From the NCBI GenBank assembly GCA_031286185.1, contig JAITUS010000056.1, positions 1 to 18,488 of the forward strand: DNA of 18,488 nucleotides. The letters run 5' to 3'. Below the pieces are notes generated by a model, which searched no databases, was not told the origin of the DNA, and was given only the letters and a program-made list of their open reading frames with translations. Source of the stretch: Rickettsiales bacterium. Its GTDB lineage: Bacteria > Pseudomonadota > Alphaproteobacteria > Rickettsiales > Anaplasmataceae. Below are positions 1-7,220 of the stretch, piece by piece (the first letter of the stretch is position 1; each line of letters begins with the position of its first letter). The position numbers and the translations under genes are program-made.

Positions 1-129
1 GTTGTTGAGAGATCTTTTGCTTGGTTAGAAAAATGCAGACGATTGTGGAAAAATTGCGAGCGGAAACTCAACACTAGCTTACAGATGATTGTTCTCTCCT
101 TCATTTCTCTCCTATTACAAAGATTTTAA
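1..129 (+). CDS. IS5-family transposase, C-terminal end (partial, cut by window edge)
   Basis: Frame 1 is open from the first base to a TAA at 127-129 and encodes 42 residues. The peptide contains VVERSFAWLEKCRRLWKN followed by a YE/CERK-like segment and a hydrophobic leucine-rich end. This is the typical C-terminus of IS5-type DDE transposases, and the E of VVER corresponds to the last acidic residue of the catalytic triad. The 5' part and left inverted repeat lie outside the window. The right end of the element should fall close after the stop, around 130-145, but without the left end the terminal repeat cannot be confirmed. Family assignment is from motif recognition only. Confidence 0.75.
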   Translation, partial: VVERSFAWLEKCRRLWKNCERKLNTSLQMIVLSFISLLLQRF

Positions 130-142
130 ACAGGTTCTAAGA

Positions 143-460
143 AAAACTGAATGGAATGATGCGCTGGACAAAATTCTTCGAGTTGAAAAGAGCATAGCAG
201 CTAGTAAAGCAATGAAAATTGGTGGTGTTTGTAGTGTTATAGCTGCATTGACAGTCGGTATTGGATGTTTTGTTGCCGGTGCTTAATTATCACTATTAGC
301 TATAGTCGGCGTAGCTATAGCTGTTGCGCTGGCAGTTGGGTTTGTTGCTGATGGTATTGTATGTGCGGTATTAAAACCTAATGGTGAACTAAAAGAAACT
401 AACGTACAATCACAACAAGAAGAAGGGTACACCCCGTACTTACCACATATAGTTAAGTAA
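143..460 (+). pseudogene. remnant of a small membrane-protein gene, IS-adjacent, with in-frame stop
   Basis: After the transposase end, the frame of position 143 reads as KTEWNDALDKILRVEKSIAA, then a hydrophobic stretch, then a TAA at 284-286. The same frame stays open for another 57 codons to TAA at 458-460, giving a second hydrophobic segment (LSLLAIVGVAIAVALAVGF) and a polar tail (KPNGELKETN...). Two hydrophobic helices split by one stop, in a continuous frame, point to a nonsense-mutated gene whose 5' end was removed or displaced by the IS. Wolbachia ankyrin and other secreted or membrane proteins often end in similar paired helices, but no specific parent is claimed. An ATG at 89 would give a 65-residue ORF, but it lies out of frame inside the transposase, so that start is an artefact of the junction. 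Confidence 0.6.
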
Positions 461-492
461 AAGGAAGAAGGGAAACTACCTTCTCCTTTTTA
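461..492 (+). terminator. rho-independent terminator after the pseudogene
   Basis: Directly after the TAA at 460, AAGGAAGAAGG pairs with CCTTCTCCTT (one bulged A) around a GAAACTA loop, followed by a run of T at 487-491. The position immediately behind a reading frame and the stem plus T-tract fit an intrinsic terminator. The stem is moderately stable because of the bulge. Confidence 0.6.
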
Positions 493-780
493 GATCTTCT
501 TGCTTGTCTTTCAACCACACCTAAACGGATACTTTTTTCTGCTTAGCCTAAGTTATGCGAGAAGTCTATCAATGAAGTGAAAAATATGTCCCCTTTACTC
601 GAAAAATTTGTTATACTCGTTTTGGTTGCTGACTTTTATTTTTTGTAACATATTTTTTCTTTAATGGTTAAACGGCTATCTCATAATGAATTTTGTCAGC
701 AACTATCAAGTTTTTTTTAGTTGCTGTGCAACAAAGCCCACTGGATCTAGAATACTCAGAAACAAAAAGGAGGTCATTTA
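493..780. other. non-coding leader upstream of purB with alternative inverted repeats
   Basis: No gene is recognised here. The stretch holds GTTGCTGAC at 625-633 matched by GTCAGCAAC at 695-703. It also holds AGCAACT (698-704) matched by AGTTGCT (719-725) around a T8 tract, and GTTGC (720-724) matched by GCAAC (728-732). These pairings share bases and exclude one another. A strong Shine-Dalgarno, AAGGAGGT at 767-774, stands 6 nt before the GTG of purB and fixes that start. No convincing sigma70 promoter was found; TATACT at 612-617 lacks a good -35. Confidence 0.45.
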
Positions 781-2073
781 GTGATTCCTCGTTATAGTCG
801 TAAAGAAATGTCTTCCATTTGGGAAGAAAATAACAAGTTTAATATATGGCTCAAAATAGAAAAATTAGCGTGCGAGGCTCAAGCAGAGTTAGGAGTGGTT
901 CCAAATGATGTTGCTGAAAGGCTCTCTGGTGCTATTGAGTTTGATATTAAGCGGATCAACGAAATCGAATCTACTGTAAAACATGATGTTATAGCCTTTC
1001 TCACATATACTGCTGAAAAAGTGGGAGTTGATGTTCGTTATCTCCACTACGGGATGACAAGTTCTGATGTTTTGGACACGTGTCTTGCTGTGCAGCTGAA
1101 AGAGTCGTGTGATATTCTACTTGAAAATCTAAAAAATTTACTTACGGCGTTGAAAAAAAAAGCTGAGGATTATAAAGGTGTTGTGTGTGTTGGACGTAGT
1201 CACGGAATGCATGCAGAGCCGACTATACTTGGGTTAAAATTTGCTAGGTTTTATGCAGAATTTAAACGCAGCTACCAAAGGCTAATTAATGTACAAAAAG
1301 AGATCTCAACTTGCAAAATGTCAGGTGCAGTAGGTAATTTCGCAAATGTTGATCCGTTTGTTGAAGAATATGTAGCGAAAAAAATGGGGCTTACACCTGA
1401 GACTATATCCTCCCAAGTAATTCCTCGTGATAGGCACGCTGCGTTCTTTTCAGTTTTAGGGGTGATTGCAAGTTCAATGGAAAATGTTGCCGTTGAAATT
1501 CGTCATTTACAAAGAACTGAAGTTGGCGAAATTTCCGAATATTTTTCCACTGGGCAGAAAGGAAGCTCTGCTATGCCACACAAGTGTAACCCTATTTTAA
1601 GTGAAAATCTAACTGGACTCTCACGTTTAGTACGCAGTTATGTGTTTCCTGCACTGGAAAATGTTGCATTGTGGCACGAGCGAGATATATCACATTCGTC
1701 CGTGGAAAGATGTATTGCTCCTGATGCTTGCATAGCAATGGATTTTGCTCTAGTACGATTGACAGATTTAATAGATAAATTAGTGATTAATGAGGAAAAC
1801 ATTGAAAAGAACTTAAATTCAGCAAAAGGTTTAATTTTCTCACAGCGTGTATTACTTGAGTTAGTAAATAGTGGTCTAACTAGAGAAGAAGCGTATAAAA
1901 TTGTCCAGAGCAATGCAATGAAAGTGGAACAAGGCAACAGTGATTTTCTGTCCGAATTGAAACAAGATAAATCCTTACTTGGAGTTATTGACTCTGAAAA
2001 ACTTGAATCTTTGTTTGATTTTGCTTATTATACAAAGCATGCAGACCATATATATAACAAGGTCTTTGATTAG
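781..2073 (+). CDS. purB: adenylosuccinate lyase
   Basis: The protein has 430 residues, the usual length of the short bacterial PurB form. It catalyses two fumarate-releasing steps of purine synthesis: SAICAR to AICAR, and adenylosuccinate to AMP. Visible motifs are TSSDVLDT near residue 93, RSHGMHAEP with the general-acid His at 141, and the fumarase/aspartase superfamily signature GSSAMPHKCNP at 261-271, which carries the catalytic serine loop. The start is GTG at 781, supported by AAGGAGGT 6 nt upstream. The stop TAG (2071-2073) shares its G with the first base of the downstream tRNA, so the two must be transcribed together or the tRNA promoter must lie inside purB. The reading frame is intact and the assignment is firm. 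Confidence 0.97.
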   Translation: MIPRYSRKEMSSIWEENNKFNIWLKIEKLACEAQAELGVVPNDVAERLSGAIEFDIKRINEIESTVKHDVIAFLTYTAEKVGVDVRYLHYGMTSSDVLDTCLAVQLKESCDILLENLKNLLTALKKKAEDYKGVVCVGRSHGMHAEPTILGLKFARFYAEFKRSYQRLINVQKEISTCKMSGAVGNFANVDPFVEEYVAKKMGLTPETISSQVIPRDRHAAFFSVLGVIASSMENVAVEIRHLQRTEVGEISEYFSTGQKGSSAMPHKCNPILSENLTGLSRLVRSYVFPALENVALWHERDISHSSVERCIAPDACIAMDFALVRLTDLIDKLVINEENIEKNLNSAKGLIFSQRVLLELVNSGLTREEAYKIVQSNAMKVEQGNSDFLSELKQDKSLLGVIDSEKLESLFDFAYYTKHADHIYNKVFD

Positions 2074-2145
2074 GCTGAGTAGCTCAGTTGGTAGAGCAGG
2101 AGGATCATAATCTCTTGGTCGTGGGTTCAACTCCCTCCTCAGCCA
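2073..2145 (+). tRNA. tRNA-Met (CAU), elongator type
   Basis: A 73-nt cloverleaf folds cleanly. The acceptor GGCTGAG pairs with CTCAGCC and the discriminator is A2145. The D-arm is GCTC/GAGC. The anticodon stem GGAGG/TCTCT carries two G-U pairs. The loop is ATCATAA with anticodon CAT at 2106-2108, and the T-arm is GTGGG/CCCTC with loop TTCAACT and one T-T mismatch. CCA is not encoded. The G1-C72 pair argues against the initiator, in which that pair is absent. Elongator Met is favoured, but a CAU tRNA modified to read AUA (Ile2) cannot be fully excluded by eye. The first base overlaps the purB stop codon. Confidence 0.88.
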
Positions 2146-2342
2146 CTTAAACTAAACTGCGTTCAATAAGATATTCAAGAAGGCCGAGCTATGCAGTTAT
2201 AAATATATTTCATTTTTACAAAAAATAAGCTAATGCAGTATTCTGTACGTTTGACTTATTATTGGCAGCCTAAAAAACTATTAATAGTAGACTTTATGAA
2301 AACTTTTTTGGATACCATTAGTAACATACACTGTAAATTAAA

Positions 2343-2363
2343 GCGAATAAGAAGCCTTATTGC
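2343..2363 (-). terminator. possible terminator of the rpmG-XRE transcript
   Basis: On the minus strand, GCAATAAG and CTTATT(C)GC form a stem with one bulge and a short loop, followed by TTTAATTT. It lies 8 nt past the stop of the XRE gene. The stem is AT-rich and the T-tract is broken, so the call is tentative. The rest of the 2146-2371 spacer shows no gene, and no toxin partner for the XRE protein. Confidence 0.35.
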
Positions 2364-2371
2364 ACATTATA

Positions 2372-2656
2372 TTATACAGGTTTTGCAGGTTTGAAATTGT
2401 ACTTTATTTTCACGTGTATGTTTTGATCCAGTGCAACTAATAAGCTAAGCAAGTATTCTAAAGAGAACCCTTCAATTTTTGACTTATTAATTTGAGATAC
2501 TTTAGGTTGATCAATCTTTAGAGCGGCTGCTGCTTTCTTTTGTGTTCTGAATCTCTTATTTATTAATCGTGCAACAATCTTTATTAACTTCAGTTTTGTA
2601 TCTTTTATATCGCCCAATTCTATCACTATGGGATAACTTAGCTGTAAATCTTGCAT
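2372..2656 (-). CDS. XRE-family HTH protein, HigA-like antitoxin type (orphan)
   Basis: The protein has 94 residues. The central region (about 25-58) forms a helix-turn-helix, RTQKKAAAALKIDQPKVSQI. It is followed by GFSLEYLLSLLVALDQNIHVKI, which closely fits the conserved end (GFSLErLl.fL.aLgqdv.i) of the HTH_37/COG5606 XRE group. Members usually act as antitoxin and autorepressor beside a RelE/HigB (Gp49-like) toxin. No toxin ORF is seen on either side: upstream is rpmG, only 22 bp away and likely co-transcribed, and downstream is a gene-free spacer. It is therefore either an orphan regulator or the remains of a toxin-antitoxin pair. The DNA target is unknown. No strong Shine-Dalgarno is seen (AAAGAAA about 12 nt upstream). 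Confidence 0.8.
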   Translation of the reverse strand: MQDLQLSYPIVIELGDIKDTKLKLIKIVARLINKRFRTQKKAAAALKIDQPKVSQINKSKIEGFSLEYLLSLLVALDQNIHVKIKYNFKPAKPV

Positions 2657-2678
2657 AATAACAAATTTCTTTATAAAA

Positions 2679-2879
2679 TTACTTTAGTTTTTCTTCTTTA
2701 AATAATACGTGCTTTCTGACTACTGGGTCATACTTTCTGAACTCCAATTTTCTAGTAAGCTTTTTGGGATTACGCTTTTTTACATAAAAGTAACCTGTTG
2801 ATTTTTCTTCACCAGTGCTTGTCGTTTTAGCTGCACTGCTAACTAGCTTAATAAGCAAAGAAGCATTTTTTTTTGCCAT
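2679..2879 (-). CDS. rpmG: 50S ribosomal protein bL33
   Basis: The ATG at 2879 gives 66 residues starting [16 protein letters not shown]. The family core follows: [24 protein letters not shown] and a C-terminal HVLFKEEK. No CxxC pairs are present, so this is the zinc-free form usual in proteobacteria. The open frame continues 19 codons further upstream, but those residues are not bL33-like, so the internal ATG is chosen. bL33 is a small protein of the large ribosomal subunit near the E site. The gene is divergent from rne and probably leads a two-gene transcript with the XRE gene 22 bp downstream. Confidence 0.95.
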   Translation of the reverse strand: MAKKNASLLIKLVSSAAKTTSTGEEKSTGYFYVKKRNPKKLTRKLEFRKYDPVVRKHVLFKEEKLK

Positions 2880-2907
2880 ACTTATATAATAATATAAATT
2901 CTGTGTA

Positions 2908-2936
2908 AGTGTATTATATGAAATATTCAAAGTCAA
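2908..2936 (-). promoter_or_regulatory. candidate sigma70 promoter for rpmG
   Basis: On the minus strand, TTGACT (plus 2931-2936) is followed after exactly 17 nt by TACACT (plus 2908-2913), about 30 nt before the rpmG ATG. The -35 matches consensus in 5 of 6 positions and the -10 in 4 of 6. Prediction by eye only. Confidence 0.4.
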
Positions 2937-2985
2937 CTATTTTGTATCTTTAAGCGATGTAGATTGCAAATATATTGCAAAATTC

Positions 2986-3014
2986 TTGACAATAAGCAGT
3001 GTGCTGAGTAGCAT
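2986..3014 (+). promoter_or_regulatory. candidate sigma70 promoter for rne
   Basis: A perfect TTGACA (2986-2991), a 17-nt spacer and TAGCAT (3009-3014) lie 37 nt before the rne GTG. The -10 matches in 4 of 6 positions. A TTGCAAA direct repeat lies just upstream (about 2963-2980). Confidence 0.45.
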
Positions 3015-3051
3015 AAGGTTAATTTCAGAATGAAAAGCAAACGGTAAATAA

Positions 3052-4824
3052 GTGGCAAATAGTGGTAGAAGGTTACTATTAATAGAAAATTCTATCTGCT
3101 CTGATGAGGTGAGAGTTGCTTTGTCAGTAGATAACAGGGTTGTAGAGTTTGAACAGGAATTCAAGGAAAAAAAGCAGCTAAGAGGCAACATATATGTTGC
3201 TCATGTAAGGCGTATAGAGCCTTCTTTGCAAGCTGTATTTATTGAATATGGGAAGAACAAGCAGGGTTTTTTATCTTTTTCCGAAATATCTCCAGATTAC
3301 TTTAATATTCCAGAAAAGGAGAAGGAAGCTTTCTTTGAAAGCTATTCAAGTGGTGATTGCACGGAGGAAGGAAACGGTGCATCGGCAAATACTTCTTCAG
3401 ATTCTACAACTAGCAGGAGTGTTAATGAGTCCGGTAATGGTTTTGTAAGGGAGGTATCTTTATATAGGAGATATAAATTACAAGATGTTATTTCGGTCAA
3501 TCAAAAAATGTTGGCTCAACTAACCAAAGAGGAACGAGGTAATAAAGGGGCTTCATTTACAACGTACATAACTTTAGTGGGTAGGTATTGTGTTTTCATG
3601 CCAAATTCTATGAGCAGGGGTGGTGTGTCTCGCAGAATCGAAGATGTTAATGTTAGAAAACAGTTAAGGGATATACTAAATTCAATAGAGTTACCAAAAA
3701 GATCAGGTTTAATAATAAGGACCGTTGGTTCGGGAAAAAGTAAAAAAGAAATTGAGCAGGATTACAATTATTTATTTTCGTTGTGGCAAAATATTCAAGA
3801 AAATGTCTCCTCTGTAACTGTTCCATCATTGATTTATAACGAAGCAGATCTGATTATGAAATCTATTCGTGATTTTTGTAGCAATGATGTAGAAGTTGTA
3901 ATATCTGGAAAAGAAGCTTTTGAAGTAGTAAAGCAATATGCTAGAAATGTATTAAAAGGTAGTAAGTTGCGGTATAGGTTGTATAGAGGTTTTGTTCCGA
4001 TATTTACTTACTACGGAATCGAGGATCAAATTTCTGAGTTATATAGCAATAGAGTGAAATTGCCGTCCGGTGGGTCTTTGATAATAACTTTAACTGAGGC
4101 ATTTGTTTCAATAGATGTAAACTCAGGGAAAATGACGGGGGAAGATAGTATAGAAGAAACAGCTTACAGAACCAATATGGAAGCAGTGCCTGAAATATCA
4201 AGACAGGTGAATTTAAGAGGCTTATCAGGGTTAATAGTGGTCGATTTTATTGATATGTTGAGGTATCAGTATTGTAGAGCTGTTGAATCTGCTATTAGGC
4301 AGGCGTTCAAGGATGATAAAGCTAGAGTTCAGTTCAGCTACATAAATGATTTTGGTTTAATGGTATTTTCAAGGCAGAGAATTAAACCAAACATACAGGA
4401 GATTAACACTACAGAGTGCTTACATTGTAAAGGAGTTGGAAAGGTAAAATCAAATGAAGTAATTGTTGCATCAATATTGAGAGACTTGCAACACGTTGCT
4501 AGTAGGAACCGGAATAGATCGTTTGATTTGGTAGCACATGGTTCTATTATAGCGCATATTTTTAATAATAAGCGTGATACAGTTTCCACAATTGAAAGAG
4601 AGTTTAATATTAAATTAAACGTTAGTGCTGATAACAATTTGAGTATAGATGCATTCATTTTAAAACGAGGTGATGACGTTAATTTAAATGATTGTAAGCC
4701 ATTGCAAAACTCTGGTTACAAAATTGAGACTAGCAACAATGAAAGAGCTGATAATTCAGGTGGATTGCAAAGCAATTTTTGGTTAACTAAGTGGCTTTCA
4801 CGTTTTTTGAGCTCTAATAGCTAA
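3052..4824 (+). CDS. rne: ribonuclease E/G family endoribonuclease
   Basis: The protein has 590 residues. It is a single-strand RNA endonuclease for rRNA/tRNA processing and mRNA decay. An S1-like RNA-binding domain covers about 36-185 and is interrupted near 85-135 by a low-complexity serine/acidic insertion, as in many alphaproteobacterial homologues. The 5'-sensor/RNase H-like region follows. The DNase I-like catalytic core has IDVNSG with D355 and VVDFIDM with D398, matching the two metal-binding aspartates of E. coli RNase E. The zinc-link is C456-L-H-C459. The long C-terminal degradosome scaffold of E. coli RNase E is absent; the tail after about 520 is short and polar. The start is GTG at 3052 with no obvious Shine-Dalgarno. 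Whether to call it rne or rng is a naming choice; the S1 insertion favours rne. Confidence 0.92.
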   Translation: MANSGRRLLLIENSICSDEVRVALSVDNRVVEFEQEFKEKKQLRGNIYVAHVRRIEPSLQAVFIEYGKNKQGFLSFSEISPDYFNIPEKEKEAFFESYSSGDCTEEGNGASANTSSDSTTSRSVNESGNGFVREVSLYRRYKLQDVISVNQKMLAQLTKEERGNKGASFTTYITLVGRYCVFMPNSMSRGGVSRRIEDVNVRKQLRDILNSIELPKRSGLIIRTVGSGKSKKEIEQDYNYLFSLWQNIQENVSSVTVPSLIYNEADLIMKSIRDFCSNDVEVVISGKEAFEVVKQYARNVLKGSKLRYRLYRGFVPIFTYYGIEDQISELYSNRVKLPSGGSLIITLTEAFVSIDVNSGKMTGEDSIEETAYRTNMEAVPEISRQVNLRGLSGLIVVDFIDMLRYQYCRAVESAIRQAFKDDKARVQFSYINDFGLMVFSRQRIKPNIQEINTTECLHCKGVGKVKSNEVIVASILRDLQHVASRNRNRSFDLVAHGSIIAHIFNNKRDTVSTIEREFNIKLNVSADNNLSIDAFILKRGDDVNLNDCKPLQNSGYKIETSNNERADNSGGLQSNFWLTKWLSRFLSSNS

Positions 4825-4913
4825 CTAGAAATCCTAAATGGGACTTGTAATTGGCGAGTTCTATACTTATATATTCTTATACCAGATAATATTTATACAA
4901 GGGAGTATTCATT

Positions 4914-6836
4914 ATGGGAAGAGCAATAGGTATAGATCTTGGGACGACAAATTCTTGTGTTGCGATAATGCAGGGCAAGGATACAAAGGTAATAGAAAAT
5001 AAAGAAGGGGCAAGAACTACTCCATCTATAGTTGCATTTACTTCATCAGGAGAAAGGTTGATTGGTGCTCCTGCAAAAAGACAAGCAACCACCAATGCAA
5101 GTAACACTTTTTTTGCTACTAAGAGATTAATAGGCCGTCAGTATGGTGACCCTGAAATGAAAAATCTAAATGTGCCATATAAAGTGTTTGCGGCAAAAAA
5201 TGGCGATGCTTGGGTTAAAACAACAGATGGTAAAGAATACTCCCCTAGTCAAATTGGTGCGTTTATACTACAAAATATGAAAGAAGCAGCAGAAGCTTAT
5301 CTTGGAGAGGAAGTAAAGGATGCTGTAATAACAGTGCCAGCATACTTCAATGATCCTCAGCGTCAAGCAACAAAAGATGCAGGGAAAATTGCCGGGTTGA
5401 ATGTACTCAGAATAGTTAACGAACCGACTGCTGCGGCTCTTGCCTATGGTCTTGATAAGAAACATGGACACACAATAGTGGTATATGACCTTGGTGGTGG
5501 TACATTTGATGTTTCAATACTTGAAATAGGTGACGGAGTTTTTGAGGTAAAGGCTACAAATGGTGACACTCATCTTGGAGGTGAAGACTTCGATAATGCA
5601 GTGGTGAGTTATTTACTGGATGAATTCAAGAAAAGTGATGGCATTGATTTGAAAAATGATCCAATGGCTATGCAGAGGATCAAAGAAGCTGCTGAAAAAG
5701 CGAAAGTTGAATTATCAAGTGCAATGGAAACGGAAATAAATCTACCGTTTATTACAGCTGATGCAAGTGGTCCAAAACACTTAAATATGAAGTTAACAAG
5801 GGCAAAACTTGAAAGCTTAGTAAATGATTTAATCGAAAGGACTATGGCTCCTTGCAAAAAAGCTCTTGAGGATGCTGGTTTGTCTGCTAGTCAAATTGGT
5901 GAAGTGGTTCTTGTTGGTGGCATGACCCGTATGCCAAAAGTAATAGAGAAAGTTAAAGAATTCTTTGGCAAAGATCCACATAGAGGGGTAAACCCAGATG
6001 AAGTTGTGGCAATTGGAGCTGCAATACAAGCAGGGATTGTTCAAGGTGATGTAAGAGACGTGTTATTGCTTGACGTGACTCCACTTTCTCTTGGCATTGA
6101 AACACTAGGGGGAGTGTTCACTCCACTCATTGAGCGCAATACTACCATTCCCACTAAAAAATCTCAGGTATTTTCAACTGCAGAAGATAACCAAACAGCT
6201 GTTACCATTAAGGTGCATCAAGGTGAAAGAAAATTGGCAGTTGATAATAAACTGCTTGGCCAATTTAGTTTGGAAGGAATACCACCTGCTCCTCGTGGGG
6301 TTCCTCAGATCGAAGTTACGTTCGATATAGATGCAAATGGAATAGTGCATGTTTCTGCGAGAGATAAAGCTACTGGAAAAGAACAGAAAATACGCATTCA
6401 GTCTTCGGGCGGGTTGTCTGATAATGAAATAAATCGCATGTTAAAAGAAGCTGAGGAAAAAGCACAAGAGGACGAAAAGCGCAAGAAGTTTATTGAAGTG
6501 AAGAACCAGGCAGATAGTTTAGTTCATTCTACAGAGAAGTCTTTGAGAGAGTATGGTGATAAAGTCTCACCAGAAGATAAGTCTGCCATTGAAAATGCAG
6601 TGAATGATTTAAAAGAAGCTAGCAAATCTGATAACATTGATGATACCGATTCAATACAGCAGAAAATTACCAATCTCTCTCAATTATCTATGAAACTTGG
6701 AGAAGCTATGTATAAAGAATCTCAACAAAGCAGTGCTGAAAGTGACTTTTCGTCAGAAGGAAATCCACATGACAAAGAAGAAAAAGTAGTAGATTCTGAT
6801 TACCAGGACGTAGACAATAAAGAAGAGAATAAGTAG
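4914..6836 (+). CDS. dnaK: molecular chaperone DnaK (Hsp70)
   Basis: The protein is a full-length Hsp70 of 640 residues. It has [13 protein letters not shown] at the N-terminus (phosphate loop 1), the [14 protein letters not shown] motif, and the [13 protein letters not shown] signature near residue 330. The interdomain linker [15 protein letters not shown] leads into the substrate-binding domain. The helical lid follows, and the acidic tail ends KEENK. An AAGGGAG Shine-Dalgarno lies 8-9 nt before the ATG. It follows rne by 89 bp. No heat-shock (sigma32-like) promoter of good quality was recognised in that gap. dnaJ and grpE are not in the window. No irregularities are seen. Confidence 0.98.
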   Translation: MGRAIGIDLGTTNSCVAIMQGKDTKVIENKEGARTTPSIVAFTSSGERLIGAPAKRQATTNASNTFFATKRLIGRQYGDPEMKNLNVPYKVFAAKNGDAWVKTTDGKEYSPSQIGAFILQNMKEAAEAYLGEEVKDAVITVPAYFNDPQRQATKDAGKIAGLNVLRIVNEPTAAALAYGLDKKHGHTIVVYDLGGGTFDVSILEIGDGVFEVKATNGDTHLGGEDFDNAVVSYLLDEFKKSDGIDLKNDPMAMQRIKEAAEKAKVELSSAMETEINLPFITADASGPKHLNMKLTRAKLESLVNDLIERTMAPCKKALEDAGLSASQIGEVVLVGGMTRMPKVIEKVKEFFGKDPHRGVNPDEVVAIGAAIQAGIVQGDVRDVLLLDVTPLSLGIETLGGVFTPLIERNTTIPTKKSQVFSTAEDNQTAVTIKVHQGERKLAVDNKLLGQFSLEGIPPAPRGVPQIEVTFDIDANGIVHVSARDKATGKEQKIRIQSSGGLSDNEINRMLKEAEEKAQEDEKRKKFIEVKNQADSLVHSTEKSLREYGDKVSPEDKSAIENAVNDLKEASKSDNIDDTDSIQQKITNLSQLSMKLGEAMYKESQQSSAESDFSSEGNPHDKEEKVVDSDYQDVDNKEENK

Positions 6837-6861
6837 TTGGTGTAGTTTCGTACTCCTTTCT

Positions 6862-6937
6862 TATCATTCCGGTGCGTGACGCTGAAATCCAGAAAAAAAG
6901 AAATATGGGTCCAAGTGGTCACGCTGCTTGGATGACA
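6862..6937. repeat. palindromic repeat element (Wolbachia palindromic-element type), dnaK-bolA spacer
   Basis: This 76-bp element starts TATCATTCCGGTGCGTGACG and ends GCTGCTTGGATGACA (6923-6937). The ends are near inverted repeats of each other. It shares both ends and the CGTGA hairpin loop with copies at 8589-8674 and 9933-10000. The first hairpin is degenerate here (about 5 of 8 pairs). Its last base abuts the bolA ribosome binding site. Confidence 0.75.
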
Positions 6938-6941
6938 GGAG
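6937..6941 (+). promoter_or_regulatory. Shine-Dalgarno of bolA at the edge of the repeat
   Basis: AGGAG stands 6 nt before the ATG at 6948. Its first A is also the last base of the palindromic element, so the repeat ends exactly at the translation signal. Confidence 0.6.
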
Positions 6942-6947
6942 CTATGT

Positions 6948-7220
6948 ATGGATATTATTAAGGCAATAGAAGAAAAAATACGCAATGCAATAAATGTAGT
7001 TGATGTTAACATCGTTGATGAGTCTGTTAAACATGCGGATCACTATTTTTCTTCGCCTTCAACATTACCTTCACACGTTGGATTAATATTAATATCTGAC
7101 GACTTCGTTGGAATGAGTGTTCTAAAGAGGCACAAGTTGATTTATGAATTGTTGAAGAGTGAGATAGAGCGAGTACATGCAATTTCTCTTCAATTGTATA
7201 CGCAAAGTGAATACAATTAA
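6948..7220 (+). CDS. bolA: BolA family protein
   Basis: The protein has 90 residues, typical for the family. It carries VDESVKHADHYF, then a strand and helix with FVGMSVLKRHKLIYELLKSE and ERVHAISLQLYT. These correspond to the class II KH-like fold and the conserved R-H-x-x-h-Y and h-H-A-L/I-S motifs of BolA. Family members commonly pair with monothiol glutaredoxins in iron-sulfur cluster handling, and some bind DNA. The glutaredoxin partner is not in the window. The gene starts 10 nt after a palindromic repeat, and its 3' end overlaps the metC frame by 44 nt, so it is probably the first gene of bolA-metC-murE. Whether it is a BolA1- or IbaG-type member cannot be decided by eye. Confidence 0.88.
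   Translation: MDIIKAIEEKIRNAINVVDVNIVDESVKHADHYFSSPSTLPSHVGLILISDDFVGMSVLKRHKLIYELLKSEIERVHAISLQLYTQSEYN

Noticed and set aside
89..286. A 65-codon ORF beginning with ATG at 89
   Set aside because: Its first codons lie out of frame inside the transposase end and its end is a stop within a longer coding remnant; it is a junction artefact, not a gene.
738..755. Fragment CTGGATCTAGAATAC upstream of purB resembling the palindromic element
   Set aside because: The match to CTGGAATCTAGAA is short and has no paired arm or terminal GATGACA; it may be chance.
2146..2371. Search for a RelE/HigB toxin beside the XRE gene
   Set aside because: No open frame of suitable length is visible on either strand in this spacer.
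2937..3191. Minus-strand open frame across the rne start
   Set aside because: It lies antisense to the N-terminus of rne and the rne promoter candidate, and its translation has no family resemblance.
4825..4913. Heat-shock promoter for dnaK
   Set aside because: CTTGTAA occurs at about 4843, but no CCCCAT-like -10 lies at the right distance; sigma70 boxes were also weak, so none is annotated.
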